The notes below the pieces were generated by a model. It did no database searches and was not told the DNA's origin. It saw only the letters and a program-made list of their open reading frames with translations. A stretch of 64,000 nucleotides of DNA, from positions 1 to 64,000 of the IMG/VR virus record IMGVR_UViG_3300044645_002525. One strand, given 5' to 3'. Of the stretch, positions 44,045-51,882 are shown one piece after another. The position numbers and the translations under genes are program-made. The stretch is from a virus. Each line of letters begins with the position of its first letter. The first letter of the stretch is position 1.

Positions 44045-44670
44045 TTGCCGGCCTCCATGGTGCCCACATCACGTCGTATCCGTTGCCAAACAGACCAAGT
44101 GATGGCCTGAATTTGCGCAGGACTGTAGGAAGTGCCCATAACGCCGTTGATCGTTTGGGCTGCTTGCCCATACGCCGCAGCTATAGTTTCGTAGAGTTTG
44201 GGAGATATTTTGGGCGTCTTTGTAGTAGGTACGTAACTGCCTAGCCAGATGGCGTAGGCATGTCCGTCAACACAGACGCCAGCATCGCCCAGAATGCAAT
44301 TGTAAAAGGCTCGCACCTTAAGCCCACCCAGAGCTTCCAAGGGATGCAGCCCACCTAGGATTGCAAGCGCTTTGTTTTTGTTGCCGTGAAAAGTACTCAC
44401 TTTAATCTGGCGAGCATCGGTGAGCGTACCGGCTGAGAAGGCGCGGCAAAGCCGTTCGGCGTCTGCCATATTGCGCGGCCACCGATTGTTAGGCGACAAA
44501 GCAGCCGTAACGCCAGCCACGGTCGAGACTGACAGGCCCGCTGATTGGGCCACGTCCGAACAAAAGGCCAAGGCATCCGCGTACCAACGAGCGCCTTTTA
44601 AGCGCTCCGCTGTTGTGGCAGCAAAGAACACGGCCAGGATGTTGCCGTGAGAGAGAGAGAGAGTTTGCAT
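44041..44670 (-). CDS. DUF7178-like phage protein (209 aa)
   Basis: The ATG at 44670 begins MQTLSLSHGNILAVFFAAT. Later motifs are AGVTAALSPNNRWPRN, ADAERLCRAF, KVSTFHGNKNKALAIL, AFYNCILGDAGVCVDGHAYAIW and QAITWSVWQRIR. This series is a widely conserved phage protein of unknown function. It is helical with an invariant CVDGHA-like stretch that may be a nuclease- or glycosylase-type active site. The gene precedes the 60-residue gene in the same operon. Confidence 0.65.
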   Translation of the reverse strand: MQTLSLSHGNILAVFFAATTAERLKGARWYADALAFCSDVAQSAGLSVSTVAGVTAALSPNNRWPRNMADAERLCRAFSAGTLTDARQIKVSTFHGNKNKALAILGGLHPLEALGGLKVRAFYNCILGDAGVCVDGHAYAIWLGSYVPTTKTPKISPKLYETIAAAYGQAAQTINGVMGTSYSPAQIQAITWSVWQRIRRDVGTMEAGK

Positions 44671-44705
44671 TGTGAGAGTTTGGAGAATTTGGAGAATTTG
44701 GAAGG
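44650..44705. repeat. GA microsatellite and short 9-base repeats before the DUF7178 gene
   Basis: A GA run (44650-44662), then TTTGGAGAA repeated about three times upstream of the DUF7178 ATG. These short repeats may vary in length and affect expression of the gene. Confidence 0.6.
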
Positions 44706-44707
44706 AA

Positions 44708-45367
<660 letters not shown>

Positions 45368-45379
45368 GGAATCAAGTCA

Positions 45380-45547
45380 TTAGGACTTGCCCATATAAAG
45401 GGAATTCCGCGGCAGGGTAAAGCCCTGATTAGGAGCGCCGATAGGAAGGCGCGATAAAGGCCACGCATAAGCGGATACGCTTATCAGTGCCTGGAATCGC
45501 TCGAAATGACAAGCTGCGCTGATCAATGCCGCTTTGCTGGCTCCCAT
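45380..45547 (-). CDS. Small unknown protein (55 aa), doubtful
   Basis: A frame starting MGASKAALISAACHFERF and ending NSLYMGKS stops 12 bases before the next gene start, which favours a real gene. Longer starts reach into the repeat arrays. Composition is plausible but no family is recognised. Confidence 0.35.
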   Translation of the reverse strand: MGASKAALISAACHFERFQALISVSAYAWPLSRLPIGAPNQGFTLPRNSLYMGKS

Positions 45548-45682
45548 AGGAAGAACGCGCGCGCACGTATCACGGCATCGGCCCATCAGGAGATGCTCGC
45601 AACAATCCGCAACAATCGACGCCCATACCATCGGACGGGCTCGATTCGTCAGTTGCATTACGTCTTGAAATACGTGCAAACA

Positions 45683-45826
45683 GCAGCGAACAGTAGGCAA
45701 CAGCTAGCGGCGAACAGTAGGCAGCAGATAGCAGCGAACAATAGACAACAGCTAGCAGCGAACAGTAGGCAGCAGATAATGCCGCGCAGTAGGAGACAAA
45801 CAGCGGCAAACAGTAGGAGAGGCTCA
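45683..45826. repeat. Tandem array 1 (24-bp unit, about 6 copies)
   Basis: Unit reads GCAGCGAACAGTAGGCAACAGCTA with changes between copies. Copies alternate in the last bases (CTA or ATA). On the plus strand it is open in one frame as AANSRQQL/AANSRQQI. No coding signals flank it. Confidence 0.8.
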
Positions 45827-45934
45827 GCGCTGCAATCCTGGCAAGCGGTGCTGTCAGCTACTGGCGCGCGCAGTAGGCATAAGCCACTGCTGCGCAATCC
45901 GCCGCCCATAGGCTCGCAAACTATCGGCAAGGGT

Positions 45935-46006
45935 GAGCATCACTCAGCGCGATTCAGTGAGCATCACTCAGCGCGATTCAGCGAGCATCACTCAAGGCCG
46001 CCACGG
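45935..46006. repeat. Tandem array 2 (24-bp unit, about 2.5 copies)
   Basis: Unit GAGCATCACTCAGCGCGATT plus CAGT or CAGC. The core GCATCACTCA is shared with array 4. The third copy is degraded after 12 bases. Confidence 0.75.
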
Positions 46007-46085
46007 GTAAGGGTGAAGAACTGGCGCGAGAGGGTAAGGGTGAAGAGCTGGCGCGAGAGGGTAAGGGTGAAGAACTGGCGGCCAC
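46005..46085. repeat. Tandem array 3 (27-bp unit, 3 copies)
   Basis: Unit starts GGGTAAGGGTGAAGAACTGG and ends CGCGAGA. Three copies, the last with a changed end. It follows array 2 directly. Confidence 0.8.
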
Positions 46086-46215
46086 GAGTAGGCATCACAA
46101 ACCAGCGCGCGCCAGTAGGTATCACAAACCCCGGCGCACCAGTAGGCATCACTCAAGGCCCGCACCAGTAGGCATCACTCAAGGCCCGCACGTGTAAGGG
46201 TCACCTAAGGCCGTC
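46084..46215. repeat. Tandem array 4 (26-27-bp unit, about 5 copies)
   Basis: Units begin CCAGTAGGCATCAC. Two are 27 bases, two are exactly 26, the first and last are diverged. AGTAGGCA is shared with array 1 and CATCACTCA with array 2. Confidence 0.75.
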
Positions 46216-46250
46216 ACAGTTAGAGTAGAGAATTCGGCCATGCGGCTTGA

Positions 46251-46306
46251 CGCATAGCCCCATAATGCCTCCAGGCGCATAGCCCCATAATGCCTCTAGA
46301 CGCATA
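46251..46306. repeat. Tandem array 5 (25-bp unit)
   Basis: CGCATAGCCCCATAATGCCT plus CCAGG or CTAGA, two full copies and a third cut after six bases. Confidence 0.75.
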
Positions 46307-46359
46307 CAACGGCAGCGTTATGATGTGATGATGAGATGAAGCAATGCAAAAGAAGCGTA

Positions 46360-46466
46360 ATACGGACCCAGCCTGCCCTGATACGGACCCAGCCTTTTCC
46401 AAAATACGGACCCAGCCTGCCCTGATACAGAGCCAGCCTTGCTTGACACAAGACTGGCCTTGCGTG
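46360..46466. repeat. Tandem array 6 (21-bp unit, about 5 copies)
   Basis: ATACGGACCCAGCCTGCCCTG, with 23-base and diverged copies. It runs to within about 5 bases of the end of the HNH gene. Confidence 0.75.
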
Positions 46467-46469
46467 TTT

Positions 46470-47216
46470 TCAAATTTGGTAGCACCAGGAATCATAAGGG
46501 AGGGGCTTTTTCCGAAAATGCCTCATTTCTATGACAACACCACTCGGGGCAACTTGTTCCACTTTGCTATAAGCAATAACTGTATTTTTACCAGCCATCA
46601 ATTTGTCATAAAATTTTTGCAAAGTGATAGAGTTCGATATTTTCATCATTGGCACAACTAAATCGAGGTCTTGATGCTTCCAGTTGCAATACATGCGCAA
46701 TTTTTCAATGCAATTCTTACTCACTCCATATTCTTGGGAAATCTTATAGGCAGATTCTCCGTCGACAAGCCGCAAGCGAATAGATCTCACTTGTTCAGAA
46801 TTGAGCTTAGAGCTGGCCGAGGTATCTCCTATTTGCGTGTTTAGCCCATTTTGCCAGGCATGACGAGTGTTGTCATCGCATGTAATCCATTCAAGATTAT
46901 TTTTGTGATTATTTAGTTTATTTCCGTCTTTGTGGTTGATGCAATACTGTCCGCGATTGGTCCCGATTTCGCCGGCAGGAGGATCAAGCCAAACGGCTGC
47001 AACGAGCTTATGAATATAACGAGGCATTCCAGTCTTCCTGCCTGGAATCATCATCAGGCTTTGAAGATATTTTTTCTGGCCATCGAGATGCTGCGTCAAA
47101 ATGCGATTCTTGAAACAGCTCCAAACCTGCCCCTGCTCATTAATGAAATACTTGCCTGCGTAGCCTGGGATCTCCTTGAACCCTTCGGGCACGCCGCTAT
47201 GATTGCTTGTAGCCAT
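46470..47216 (-). CDS. NUMOD4-HNH homing endonuclease with C-terminal HTH (248 aa)
   Basis: ATG at 47216 has AGAGGG upstream. Residues 10-35: FKEIPGYAGKYFINEQGQVWSC is a NUMOD4 motif. Residues about 100-135: QYCINHKDGNKLNNHKNNLEWIT is the HNH core. LNSEQVRSIRLRLVDGESAYKISQEYGVSKNCIEKL is a helix-turn-helix, and a 60-residue C-terminal extension (after WKHQDL) has no known domain. Such genes are selfish elements. The last coding bases adjoin the tandem repeats. Confidence 0.8.
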   Translation of the reverse strand: MATSNHSGVPEGFKEIPGYAGKYFINEQGQVWSCFKNRILTQHLDGQKKYLQSLMMIPGRKTGMPRYIHKLVAAVWLDPPAGEIGTNRGQYCINHKDGNKLNNHKNNLEWITCDDNTRHAWQNGLNTQIGDTSASSKLNSEQVRSIRLRLVDGESAYKISQEYGVSKNCIEKLRMYCNWKHQDLDLVVPMMKISNSITLQKFYDKLMAGKNTVIAYSKVEQVAPSGVVIEMRHFRKKPLPYDSWCYQI

Positions 47217-47327
47217 GGCCAAACCCTCTTTGGTAGTGGTTAGAGACGTTGCGGGACTGGCATCCCGCATCGTCTCGCCATGCTAACAAGAAAGCTTGTT
47301 ACACAAGCTTACGGTGTGCAACACCGT

Positions 47328-47747
47328 TTATTCTTCTTTCCAACAGTTCAAAACAGTTCTCCCCTGTTCATCAAAGCGAAAGATGGCCCATTGGTAGTAG
47401 AGCGTGCCAAGGCCAATGGCTTGTTGTTCGCTGATGCCAGTAACAGCCCAACTCAGCTCTTTCCAGCTCCCGTCAGGAGCCATCCCCACCACTTCCTCCA
47501 TTAGGAACATCTGTTGATGTTCCCTTCCTGAACTCTGTTCAGGCATTGAAGCCTTTGAAAGCTGCTGCAGGCGCTTTTGGAGGGAACGATGGAGGGCAAG
47601 ATTGGCAGCGTCGTCTAAAGGCTCTGAGAAGGGGCAGCAGGCGGTGATGACAAACGTGGGGAAGCATGATGGTTGCCAGGACTTGCCTTGAGCATTAACG
47701 ATGATGGTGGAAGCGAAAGCTTGAGCAAGCACGGGAGAAAGTGTCAA
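47328..47747 (-). CDS. Unknown protein with possible signal sequence (139 aa)
   Basis: An in-frame TTG at 47747 gives a short hydrophobic start (TLSPVLAQAFAS) followed by STIIVNAQGKSWQP. A terminator hairpin at 47754-47769 lies before it, so earlier starts are unlikely. The rest holds LGTLYYQWAIFRFDEQGRTV. Perhaps exported. The start is uncertain. Confidence 0.45.
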   Translation of the reverse strand: MTLSPVLAQAFASTIIVNAQGKSWQPSCFPTFVITACCPFSEPLDDAANLALHRSLQKRLQQLSKASMPEQSSGREHQQMFLMEEVVGMAPDGSWKELSWAVTGISEQQAIGLGTLYYQWAIFRFDEQGRTVLNCWKEE

Positions 47748-47753
47748 GAGAAA

Positions 47754-47769
47754 GGGGCCTGGAGGCCCC
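47754..47769 (-). terminator. Hairpin between leftward genes
   Basis: GGGGCC pairs with GGCCCC around TCCA, then TTTCTCTT on the minus strand. It ends the transcript of the 115-residue gene. Confidence 0.6.
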
Positions 47770-47798
47770 AATATAAAAAGCAAGAAGCGCTTATTAGT

Positions 47799-48143
47799 TC
47801 ATGAGAATTCTCCAATGATATAGTCATAAGTGCCTTCGCCATGACCAATGCAATGCCAATGATCAATATCGTGTCGACGAAAAGAGCCACTGCGTTTAGT
47901 GACAGTTTTAATAAAATCAACCAAGCTAATTTGCTCGTCATATTCATTTTTTATGCACCATTCTTCACAGAGCTTGTCTCCAATTAGTTGTTGAATGTCC
48001 TGCCAATTACAAACATTCTCTTCTGGCGTCACGTGCAAGCTAAAGCACCAGCCCCATGAGCTTTTGCCAAGGTGAATGGGAGGTTCTTCTTCTTTGCCGC
48101 AATGAAAGCATTTTGGAGCGTGAAGATAATAATTTGTTCCCAT
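47799..48143 (-). CDS. MGTNYY-type phage protein (114 aa)
   Basis: MGTNYYLHAPKCFHCGKEEEP is a widespread phage start, with C-x-x-C. Then LGKSSWGWCFSLHV and ISLVDFIKTVTKRSGS. The cysteine pair and later histidines (RRHDIDHWHCIGHG) suggest metal binding. Function unknown. Confidence 0.7.
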   Translation of the reverse strand: MGTNYYLHAPKCFHCGKEEEPPIHLGKSSWGWCFSLHVTPEENVCNWQDIQQLIGDKLCEEWCIKNEYDEQISLVDFIKTVTKRSGSFRRHDIDHWHCIGHGEGTYDYIIGEFS

Positions 48144-48145
48144 GG

Positions 48146-48334
48146 TCAATCTTCTCCAATAATGCGAAAATCAGGATCGTTGTCCTTTTTAATCCATCGA
48201 CATTGATTTAGTTCAGGAAACACGACGAAAAGCTTATCATGATGATCCTGCTCAACAATGCCCATGGTGAGCTTGGTGCCAATTCGGCTTTTGCCTTTCT
48301 TGCTGATGGCGAGAATGTTAATAGCGTTTTGCAT
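48146..48334 (-). CDS. Small unknown protein (62 aa)
   Basis: MQNAINILAISKKGKSRIGT, then LFVVFPELNQCRWIKKDND. Probably a small beta barrel. Coupled to the MGTNYY gene with 2 bases between. Confidence 0.5.
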   Translation of the reverse strand: MQNAINILAISKKGKSRIGTKLTMGIVEQDHHDKLFVVFPELNQCRWIKKDNDPDFRIIGED

Positions 48335-48381
48335 GGTTTCAAGGAGGGGAGGGCGGGGCGCTTTAGGCGCCCCTTGTCAGT

Positions 48382-48636
48382 TCAAATAGCCTCGGAAGCC
48401 CAACGCTTGACTGTGTGCATGATGTCGTCGCTGGTTTTATTGAAGAGGCGGCTGAGGGTTTCCATCTTGCGGCCCATCATCATCTGACCGTCTTCGTGCT
48501 TAGCAATACAGGCCACGCCTTGGACAAAAAAGCCAGAACCGGGCTTGCCTTCATTGATGAACTTAGCGATGAGAGAAATGAGCTGCTCTTCATCGTGCCT
48601 GATGACGAGGCCGCCAACGTTAACAAGGAATTCCAT
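48382..48636 (-). CDS. Unknown protein (84 aa)
   Basis: ATG at 48636: MEFLVNVGGLVIRHDEEQLISL, then GFFVQGVACIAKHEDGQMMM. It has a compact beta-alpha pattern. Preceded by a hairpin and a TGTATTGTTC box. No family recognised. Confidence 0.5.
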   Translation of the reverse strand: MEFLVNVGGLVIRHDEEQLISLIAKFINEGKPGSGFFVQGVACIAKHEDGQMMMGRKMETLSRLFNKTSDDIMHTVKRWASEAI

Positions 48637-48673
48637 GGTGGGAAAGCAAAGGGCTGTCGGGATCTCGCCCAAC

Positions 48674-48730
48674 AAGAGAACAATACAGCAAAAGAGCCCC
48701 GTTTCCGGGGCTTGTAACAATGCTTAACAA
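48674..48730 (-). promoter_or_regulatory. Intergenic module copy 1: hairpin plus CTGTATTGTTC box
   Basis: On the minus strand: GTTAAGCATTGTTACAAG, hairpin AGCCCCGGAAACGGGGCT (48695-48712), T-run, then CTGTATTGTTC (48678-48688) and the next start 42 bases further. The hairpin looks like a terminator, the box like a promoter or start-site element. Confidence 0.6.
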
Positions 48731-49030
48731 TTAAGCCAGTCGCTCCTGGAGCCTGTTCCACATCCATTGCTCCCGAGTGGAGGGGCGCAGCAACTCATAG
48801 CATTCTCCGTCAACGATGCTGTCGCCAGCGCTATCTACGTGCCCTTCAACATGGAGCTGCCAGATGCCTCTGCAGGCGCCATCAGGCCCGTAGACAGCCA
48901 CTACGTCCTCTCTATCCTCCATTGCTTGGCGAACGTGGAAAATGAGCTGTTGGAGCGTAGCCGCCTGATAGGAGCCTTTGGTGGGAGGGAAATAGTAGCC
49001 GTTGTCTTGGTACGTCTTGATGGTCACCAC
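48731..49030 (-). CDS. Unknown protein (99 aa)
   Basis: MVTIKTYQDNGYYFPPTKGS, then DREDVVAVYGPDGACRGIWQL. Predicted mixed alpha/beta. No family recognised. Confidence 0.5.
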   Translation of the reverse strand: MVTIKTYQDNGYYFPPTKGSYQAATLQQLIFHVRQAMEDREDVVAVYGPDGACRGIWQLHVEGHVDSAGDSIVDGECYELLRPSTREQWMWNRLQERLA

Positions 49031-49169
49031 TGTGGGGAAAGCGAAGGAACGGAAAGGAGCCAGCCAGGAAGAAGCTCTTGAGCAGAAAGGATGGCCGTAG
49101 CTTGATCCCTGGCCAGTAGTTGAAGCGTACGGCGTTGCCCTTGTTTATGAGCAACGATGGTGAAGGGAA

Positions 49170-49391
49170 TCATTCTGGCAGTTGCTCCTCTTCAAGCTCT
49201 TGTTCATGGACAAGTTGCCTGAGTTGGTCTATTGCCGCTTGAATGACATAGCCTCTGGTGATAGAGCTTTCATCTAGCAGTTCTTCTAGCGCTCTAATTT
49301 CATCACAGAGTTCTTCCGTGGAAGAGAATGTGCATGCAGCGTAAGGCACGCCATATTCATCTTCTGAGACGAAGCTAACGGGAAAAGTCAT
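49170..49391 (-). CDS. Small acidic protein (73 aa)
   Basis: MTFPVSFVSEDEYGVPYAACTF then a strongly acidic helical tail ending EEEQLPE. Coupled by ATGA to the upstream gene. No family recognised. Confidence 0.5.
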   Translation of the reverse strand: MTFPVSFVSEDEYGVPYAACTFSSTEELCDEIRALEELLDESSITRGYVIQAAIDQLRQLVHEQELEEEQLPE

Positions 49392-49624
49392 GATTCAGGA
49401 GAAATGATGGTCCAAGAAAGGTAGTCTTCAGAAGGGCGTTCTATGCGAATGAAGCCGCGCTCTTCTAATTTTGCCATTGCTTTCAAATGGTCAGCAAGTC
49501 TGCTGCCTTGCAATGGTGATTTTGGTACGCTGCATGGCACATTGCCATACTTTTTCTTGTGAGCTAAATAATGCAAATAGATGTTGCGTTGATTAATGGA
49601 AAGAGCAAATTGTGAGTTGTTCAC
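49388..49624 (-). CDS. Possible winged-helix protein (78 aa)
   Basis: MNNSQFALSINQRNIYLHYL, then LADHLKAMAKLEERGFIRIERP, which has the spacing of a winged helix-turn-helix. It may be a small regulator. Coupled by ATGA on both sides. Confidence 0.5.
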   Translation of the reverse strand: MNNSQFALSINQRNIYLHYLAHKKKYGNVPCSVPKSPLQGSRLADHLKAMAKLEERGFIRIERPSEDYLSWTIISPES

Positions 49625-49950
49625 AAATGCTCCTCGATTAAATCTGCTAGCTCTTCAAAGCTTGCTCCTTCATCATTCCAGCTACTAACGTAATGGCCAG
49701 CAAGGTAAGGATTGGGCGCATCTAGCCCTGCCCATTGCTGAACGGAAAGAGGAAGAATGCCTCCTTCAGTTTCAAAGCTGTAGCAACCACCAACGTCATG
49801 GTGCCATTTCTGGTTTGTCTCTTGAATGTAGAGATTGGTGAGCACTCCTAGGCAGCAGAATTTGCCATTGTTGCAGAGGCTTTCACGACCTTGTTGATAC
49901 TCTCCAGAGCGAAGAGCTTGAATCCAGGATTGCTTGATGGAGGCGTTCAT
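49621..49950 (-). CDS. Phage protein with CCLGVL motif (109 aa)
   Basis: MNASIKQSWIQALRSGEYQQ, then NGKFCCLGVLTNLY and LPLSVQQWAGLDAPNPY. These motifs are common to a family of phage proteins of unknown function. Coupled by ATGA to the downstream gene. Confidence 0.65.
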   Translation of the reverse strand: MNASIKQSWIQALRSGEYQQGRESLCNNGKFCCLGVLTNLYIQETNQKWHHDVGGCYSFETEGGILPLSVQQWAGLDAPNPYLAGHYVSSWNDEGASFEELADLIEEHL

Positions 49951-49952
49951 GA

Positions 49953-50192
49953 TCAGCCGTTAATGCAAGAGTTGAAGAATTGTTCTGCTTCCCACTTGTG
50001 ATCAAAGAGACCGTAGGAAGTGGTGTGAAGCTGGAATTCAGTTATGCGCTCCCATCCATAGGCTTCCCACTTTATGGAGCCATCAGCGCACAGATAAGAT
50101 TGCACGCCATAGCCACTGTGCTGGGCTTGACGGTCAGCTTCAAGCTTGGCCAAATACGGATCTTCTCTGTGGCCTTCGTAAGGACGGTGCAT
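49953..50192 (-). CDS. Unknown protein (79 aa)
   Basis: ATG at 50192: MHRPYEGHREDPYLAKLEAD, then YGVQSYLCADGSIKWEAYG. The upstream sequence contains a hairpin module, so the shorter start is chosen. No family recognised. Confidence 0.5.
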   Translation of the reverse strand: MHRPYEGHREDPYLAKLEADRQAQHSGYGVQSYLCADGSIKWEAYGWERITEFQLHTTSYGLFDHKWEAEQFFNSCING

Positions 50193-50206
50193 GGCTTGAT
50201 TGCGAA

Positions 50207-50262
50207 CAAAGGAACAATAGAAGAGAAGCGGGGCGTTTCCGCCCCTTTGTTGCAATGCTTAA
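50207..50262 (-). promoter_or_regulatory. Intergenic module copy 2: hairpin plus TTGTTCC box
   Basis: GTTAAGCATTGCAACAAA, hairpin GGGGCG-GAAA-CGCCCC (50230-50245), then CTATTGTTCC (50210-50220, one base different from the other copies). It lies 20 bases before the ATG at 50192. Confidence 0.5.
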
Positions 50263-50639
50263 CAGAAGGCCGTGCGACCGTTGGAATAGGCCCACCATTG
50301 CTTGGTGCCTTCGCTGGCTTCCTGCTCCCATGCTGCCCACTTCTCAGGCACAGGCTCGGAAACAATGCGAGTGCCAGCAGGCACCTTGATGGGGCCAGAG
50401 AGCGTGCCGATGGTCCATTGATCCATCACGGGACCATTGATATACCAGCTCTGGCAAACGTGGAGCAGGCCAATCAACTCAAGCTCGCGAGGATTGGCGG
50501 CACCGGCTCTTTGCTGAGTGGGGAAAGGCTCGTGCCAGTTGGGCACGGTGATAGTGATTTTGATTCGCTCAAGCCCTTCGAACTTAGTCCAGTAGCCAGG
50601 ACCGGTGAGCTGCTCAACGGAGTGGTTGATGATTGCCAT
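50259..50639 (-). CDS. Unknown protein (126 aa)
   Basis: ATG at 50639: MAIINHSVEQLTGPGYWTKF, then QSWYINGPVMDQWTIGTLSG and KVPAGTRIVSE. Probably beta-rich. No family recognised. The upstream sequence is a hairpin-plus-box module. Confidence 0.5.
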   Translation of the reverse strand: MAIINHSVEQLTGPGYWTKFEGLERIKITITVPNWHEPFPTQQRAGAANPRELELIGLLHVCQSWYINGPVMDQWTIGTLSGPIKVPAGTRIVSEPVPEKWAAWEQEASEGTKQWWAYSNGRTAFC

Positions 50640-50675
50640 GGTTGGTTCCTTAACGAGGGGGCGTCGCCGCCCATG

Positions 50676-50725
50676 CAGAGAACAATACAGCACCATGCCC
50701 CGCTCAACGAGGCTTGTTACAAACC
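50676..50725 (-). promoter_or_regulatory. Intergenic module copy 3: hairpin plus CTGTATTGTTC box
   Basis: TTTGTAACAAG, an imperfect hairpin (GCCTCG/CGGGGC, 50698-50713), then CTGTATTGTTCTC (50678-50690). The ATG at 50639 follows 39 bases later. Confidence 0.5.
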
Positions 50726-50929
50726 TTCATAAAGGCATTCCAAACGAAAAGGCCGGAGGCGGCCCATACGGAGCTTGTCTTCGCTGACGAATTGCTGACT
50801 ATTGGTTTTGGTGTTTTTGATTTTATGCAGGCCAGTTTCAGGGTATATCTTCACCACTGTGTATTCGCCTCTCCATTGTTTGAAGCCTGAATCGTAGAGA
50901 TCGACGAGGGTTCCAATGGGGAAAGGCAT
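50717..50929 (-). CDS. Small beta-rich protein (70 aa)
   Basis: MPFPIGTLVDLYDSGFKQWRGEYTVVKIYPETGLHKIKN. This looks like an SH3- or Tudor-like barrel. No specific family recognised. Confidence 0.5.
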   Translation of the reverse strand: MPFPIGTLVDLYDSGFKQWRGEYTVVKIYPETGLHKIKNTKTNSQQFVSEDKLRMGRLRPFRLECLYEGL

Positions 50930-50934
50930 GAAAA

Positions 50935-50952
50935 AGGGGCCTAATGGCCCCT
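50935..50952 (-). terminator. Hairpin between leftward genes
   Basis: AGGGGCC pairs with GGCCCCT around ATTA, then TTTTTC on the minus strand. Confidence 0.6.
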
Positions 50953-50962
50953 AGTCTAGAAA

Positions 50963-51223
50963 TCAGCGTTGCTGGTCACAAATGCCAGCGAGCATTTCGC
51001 CAACGTAAATACTGGCATCACGAAGCTTGTCTAGGGCTTCATCACGCTCAGCGCGAGCCTTGTAATAAGCGCCAGGGTCCTGCGGATAGTAATCGCGCCC
51101 ATTGAGAGTGGCTGCAGCAAGTGCTTCCATTGCCTTTTCGATGGCATCGTAAGCAGCGGCGTATTCATCTCGCAGTGTGGTGAAGCCGGTGCCGTTGAGG
51201 TGGATGGTGGGGATGGTTGCCAT
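50963..51223 (-). CDS. Small helical protein (86 aa)
   Basis: ATG at 51223 (MATIPTIHLNGTGFTTLRDEY); one at 51235 is also in frame. The body is a helical coil (DEYAAAYDAIEKAMEALAAA, ERDEALDKLRDASIYVGEML). Helical pair of unknown function. Confidence 0.55.
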   Translation of the reverse strand: MATIPTIHLNGTGFTTLRDEYAAAYDAIEKAMEALAAATLNGRDYYPQDPGAYYKARAERDEALDKLRDASIYVGEMLAGICDQQR

Positions 51224-51248
51224 TTGGAGAGGCATCGCTGCCGAACAC

Positions 51249-51310
51249 TTAGGAACAATACAGAAGAAAGGCCCCGGAAACGGGGCCTGTTACAAAGCTT
51301 TACAGAGCTA
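51249..51310 (-). promoter_or_regulatory. Intergenic module copy 4: hairpin plus CTGTATTGTTCC box
   Basis: TGTAAAGCTTTGTAACA, hairpin GGCCCCG-TTTC-CGGGGCC (51270-51287) with TTTCTTC, then CTGTATTGTTCC (51251-51263). The next start follows within 26 bases. Confidence 0.55.
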
Positions 51311-51679
51311 GTTGGTGACGTTGGCGCAGAGAGCAGCCACCATATTTGCTTCTCCTGGTTTTGCTCCTTTTGCCACTGGACTACGCCAGCCCTGCCATTG
51401 TTTGTCTTGGAGCACGTTCACCTTCAGAAGCGGGCAACTAACGGCAATTGACACTGGCGTGTGGGCGCTTTCATCTTTGCATTGGCGCGTGGTGGTCCTC
51501 ACGCCATCAGAAGAAAGCTTCCAAGAGCCCCAGGCGTAGTGGCAGTCGCCGAATTTGCGCTCAGTGGCGGTTTGCCCTTCTTTGATGATGCGCTCCAGGA
51601 GCGCTTCTTCCTTGGAGAGAGCTTGTTGCTGCACGGGAGGCAGTTCGGGCAGTGCAGTTGCGAGAAGGAGGGAAAGCAT
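51308..51679 (-). CDS. Protein with possible signal sequence (123 aa)
   Basis: MLSLLLATALPELPPVQQQA gives a short hydrophobic start. Then REFGDCHYAWGSWKLSSDGVRTTTRQC with two cysteines and CPLLKVNVL. Possibly exported. It is separate from the terminator region. No family recognised. Confidence 0.5.
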   Translation of the reverse strand: MLSLLLATALPELPPVQQQALSKEEALLERIIKEGQTATERKFGDCHYAWGSWKLSSDGVRTTTRQCKDESAHTPVSIAVSCPLLKVNVLQDKQWQGWRSPVAKGAKPGEANMVAALCANVTN

Positions 51680-51690
51680 GGTTTTGGAGA

Positions 51691-51882
51691 TCAGGAGGAA
51701 AGGGCGCGCTTAATAAAGCTTTCAACGTTTCTCAAAAAGCGCTTATCTAAAGTGCTTTTGCTTGTACAAAATATCTTGCCAGAAGGATGCTTGAAGACAT
51801 AGTGCTTTTTCTCACGCTGGAGAATAAAGCCATACTTTGCGGCCAAGGCCATTACTGCTCTTCTATTATCTTTTGTTGCCAT
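51691..51882 (-). CDS. HicA-like small protein (63 aa)
   Basis: ALAAKYGFILQREKKHYVFKHPSGKIFCTSKSTLDKR follows the HicA/YcfA dsRBD-like pattern: helix with GF, a strand, and a histidine (KKHYVFKHPSG) in the position of the nuclease histidine. The match is weak, but the size fits. Coupled to the upstream 68-residue gene by TAATG. Confidence 0.4.
   Translation of the reverse strand: MATKDNRRAVMALAAKYGFILQREKKHYVFKHPSGKIFCTSKSTLDKRFLRNVESFIKRALSS

Noticed and set aside
45658-45930. Cysteine-rich hydrophobic protein on the minus strand in array 1
   Set aside because: It arises from the repeat unit read backward and has no start signal.
45683-46466. CRISPR array
   Set aside because: Units are contiguous tandem repeats without unique spacers of constant length and no cas genes are present.
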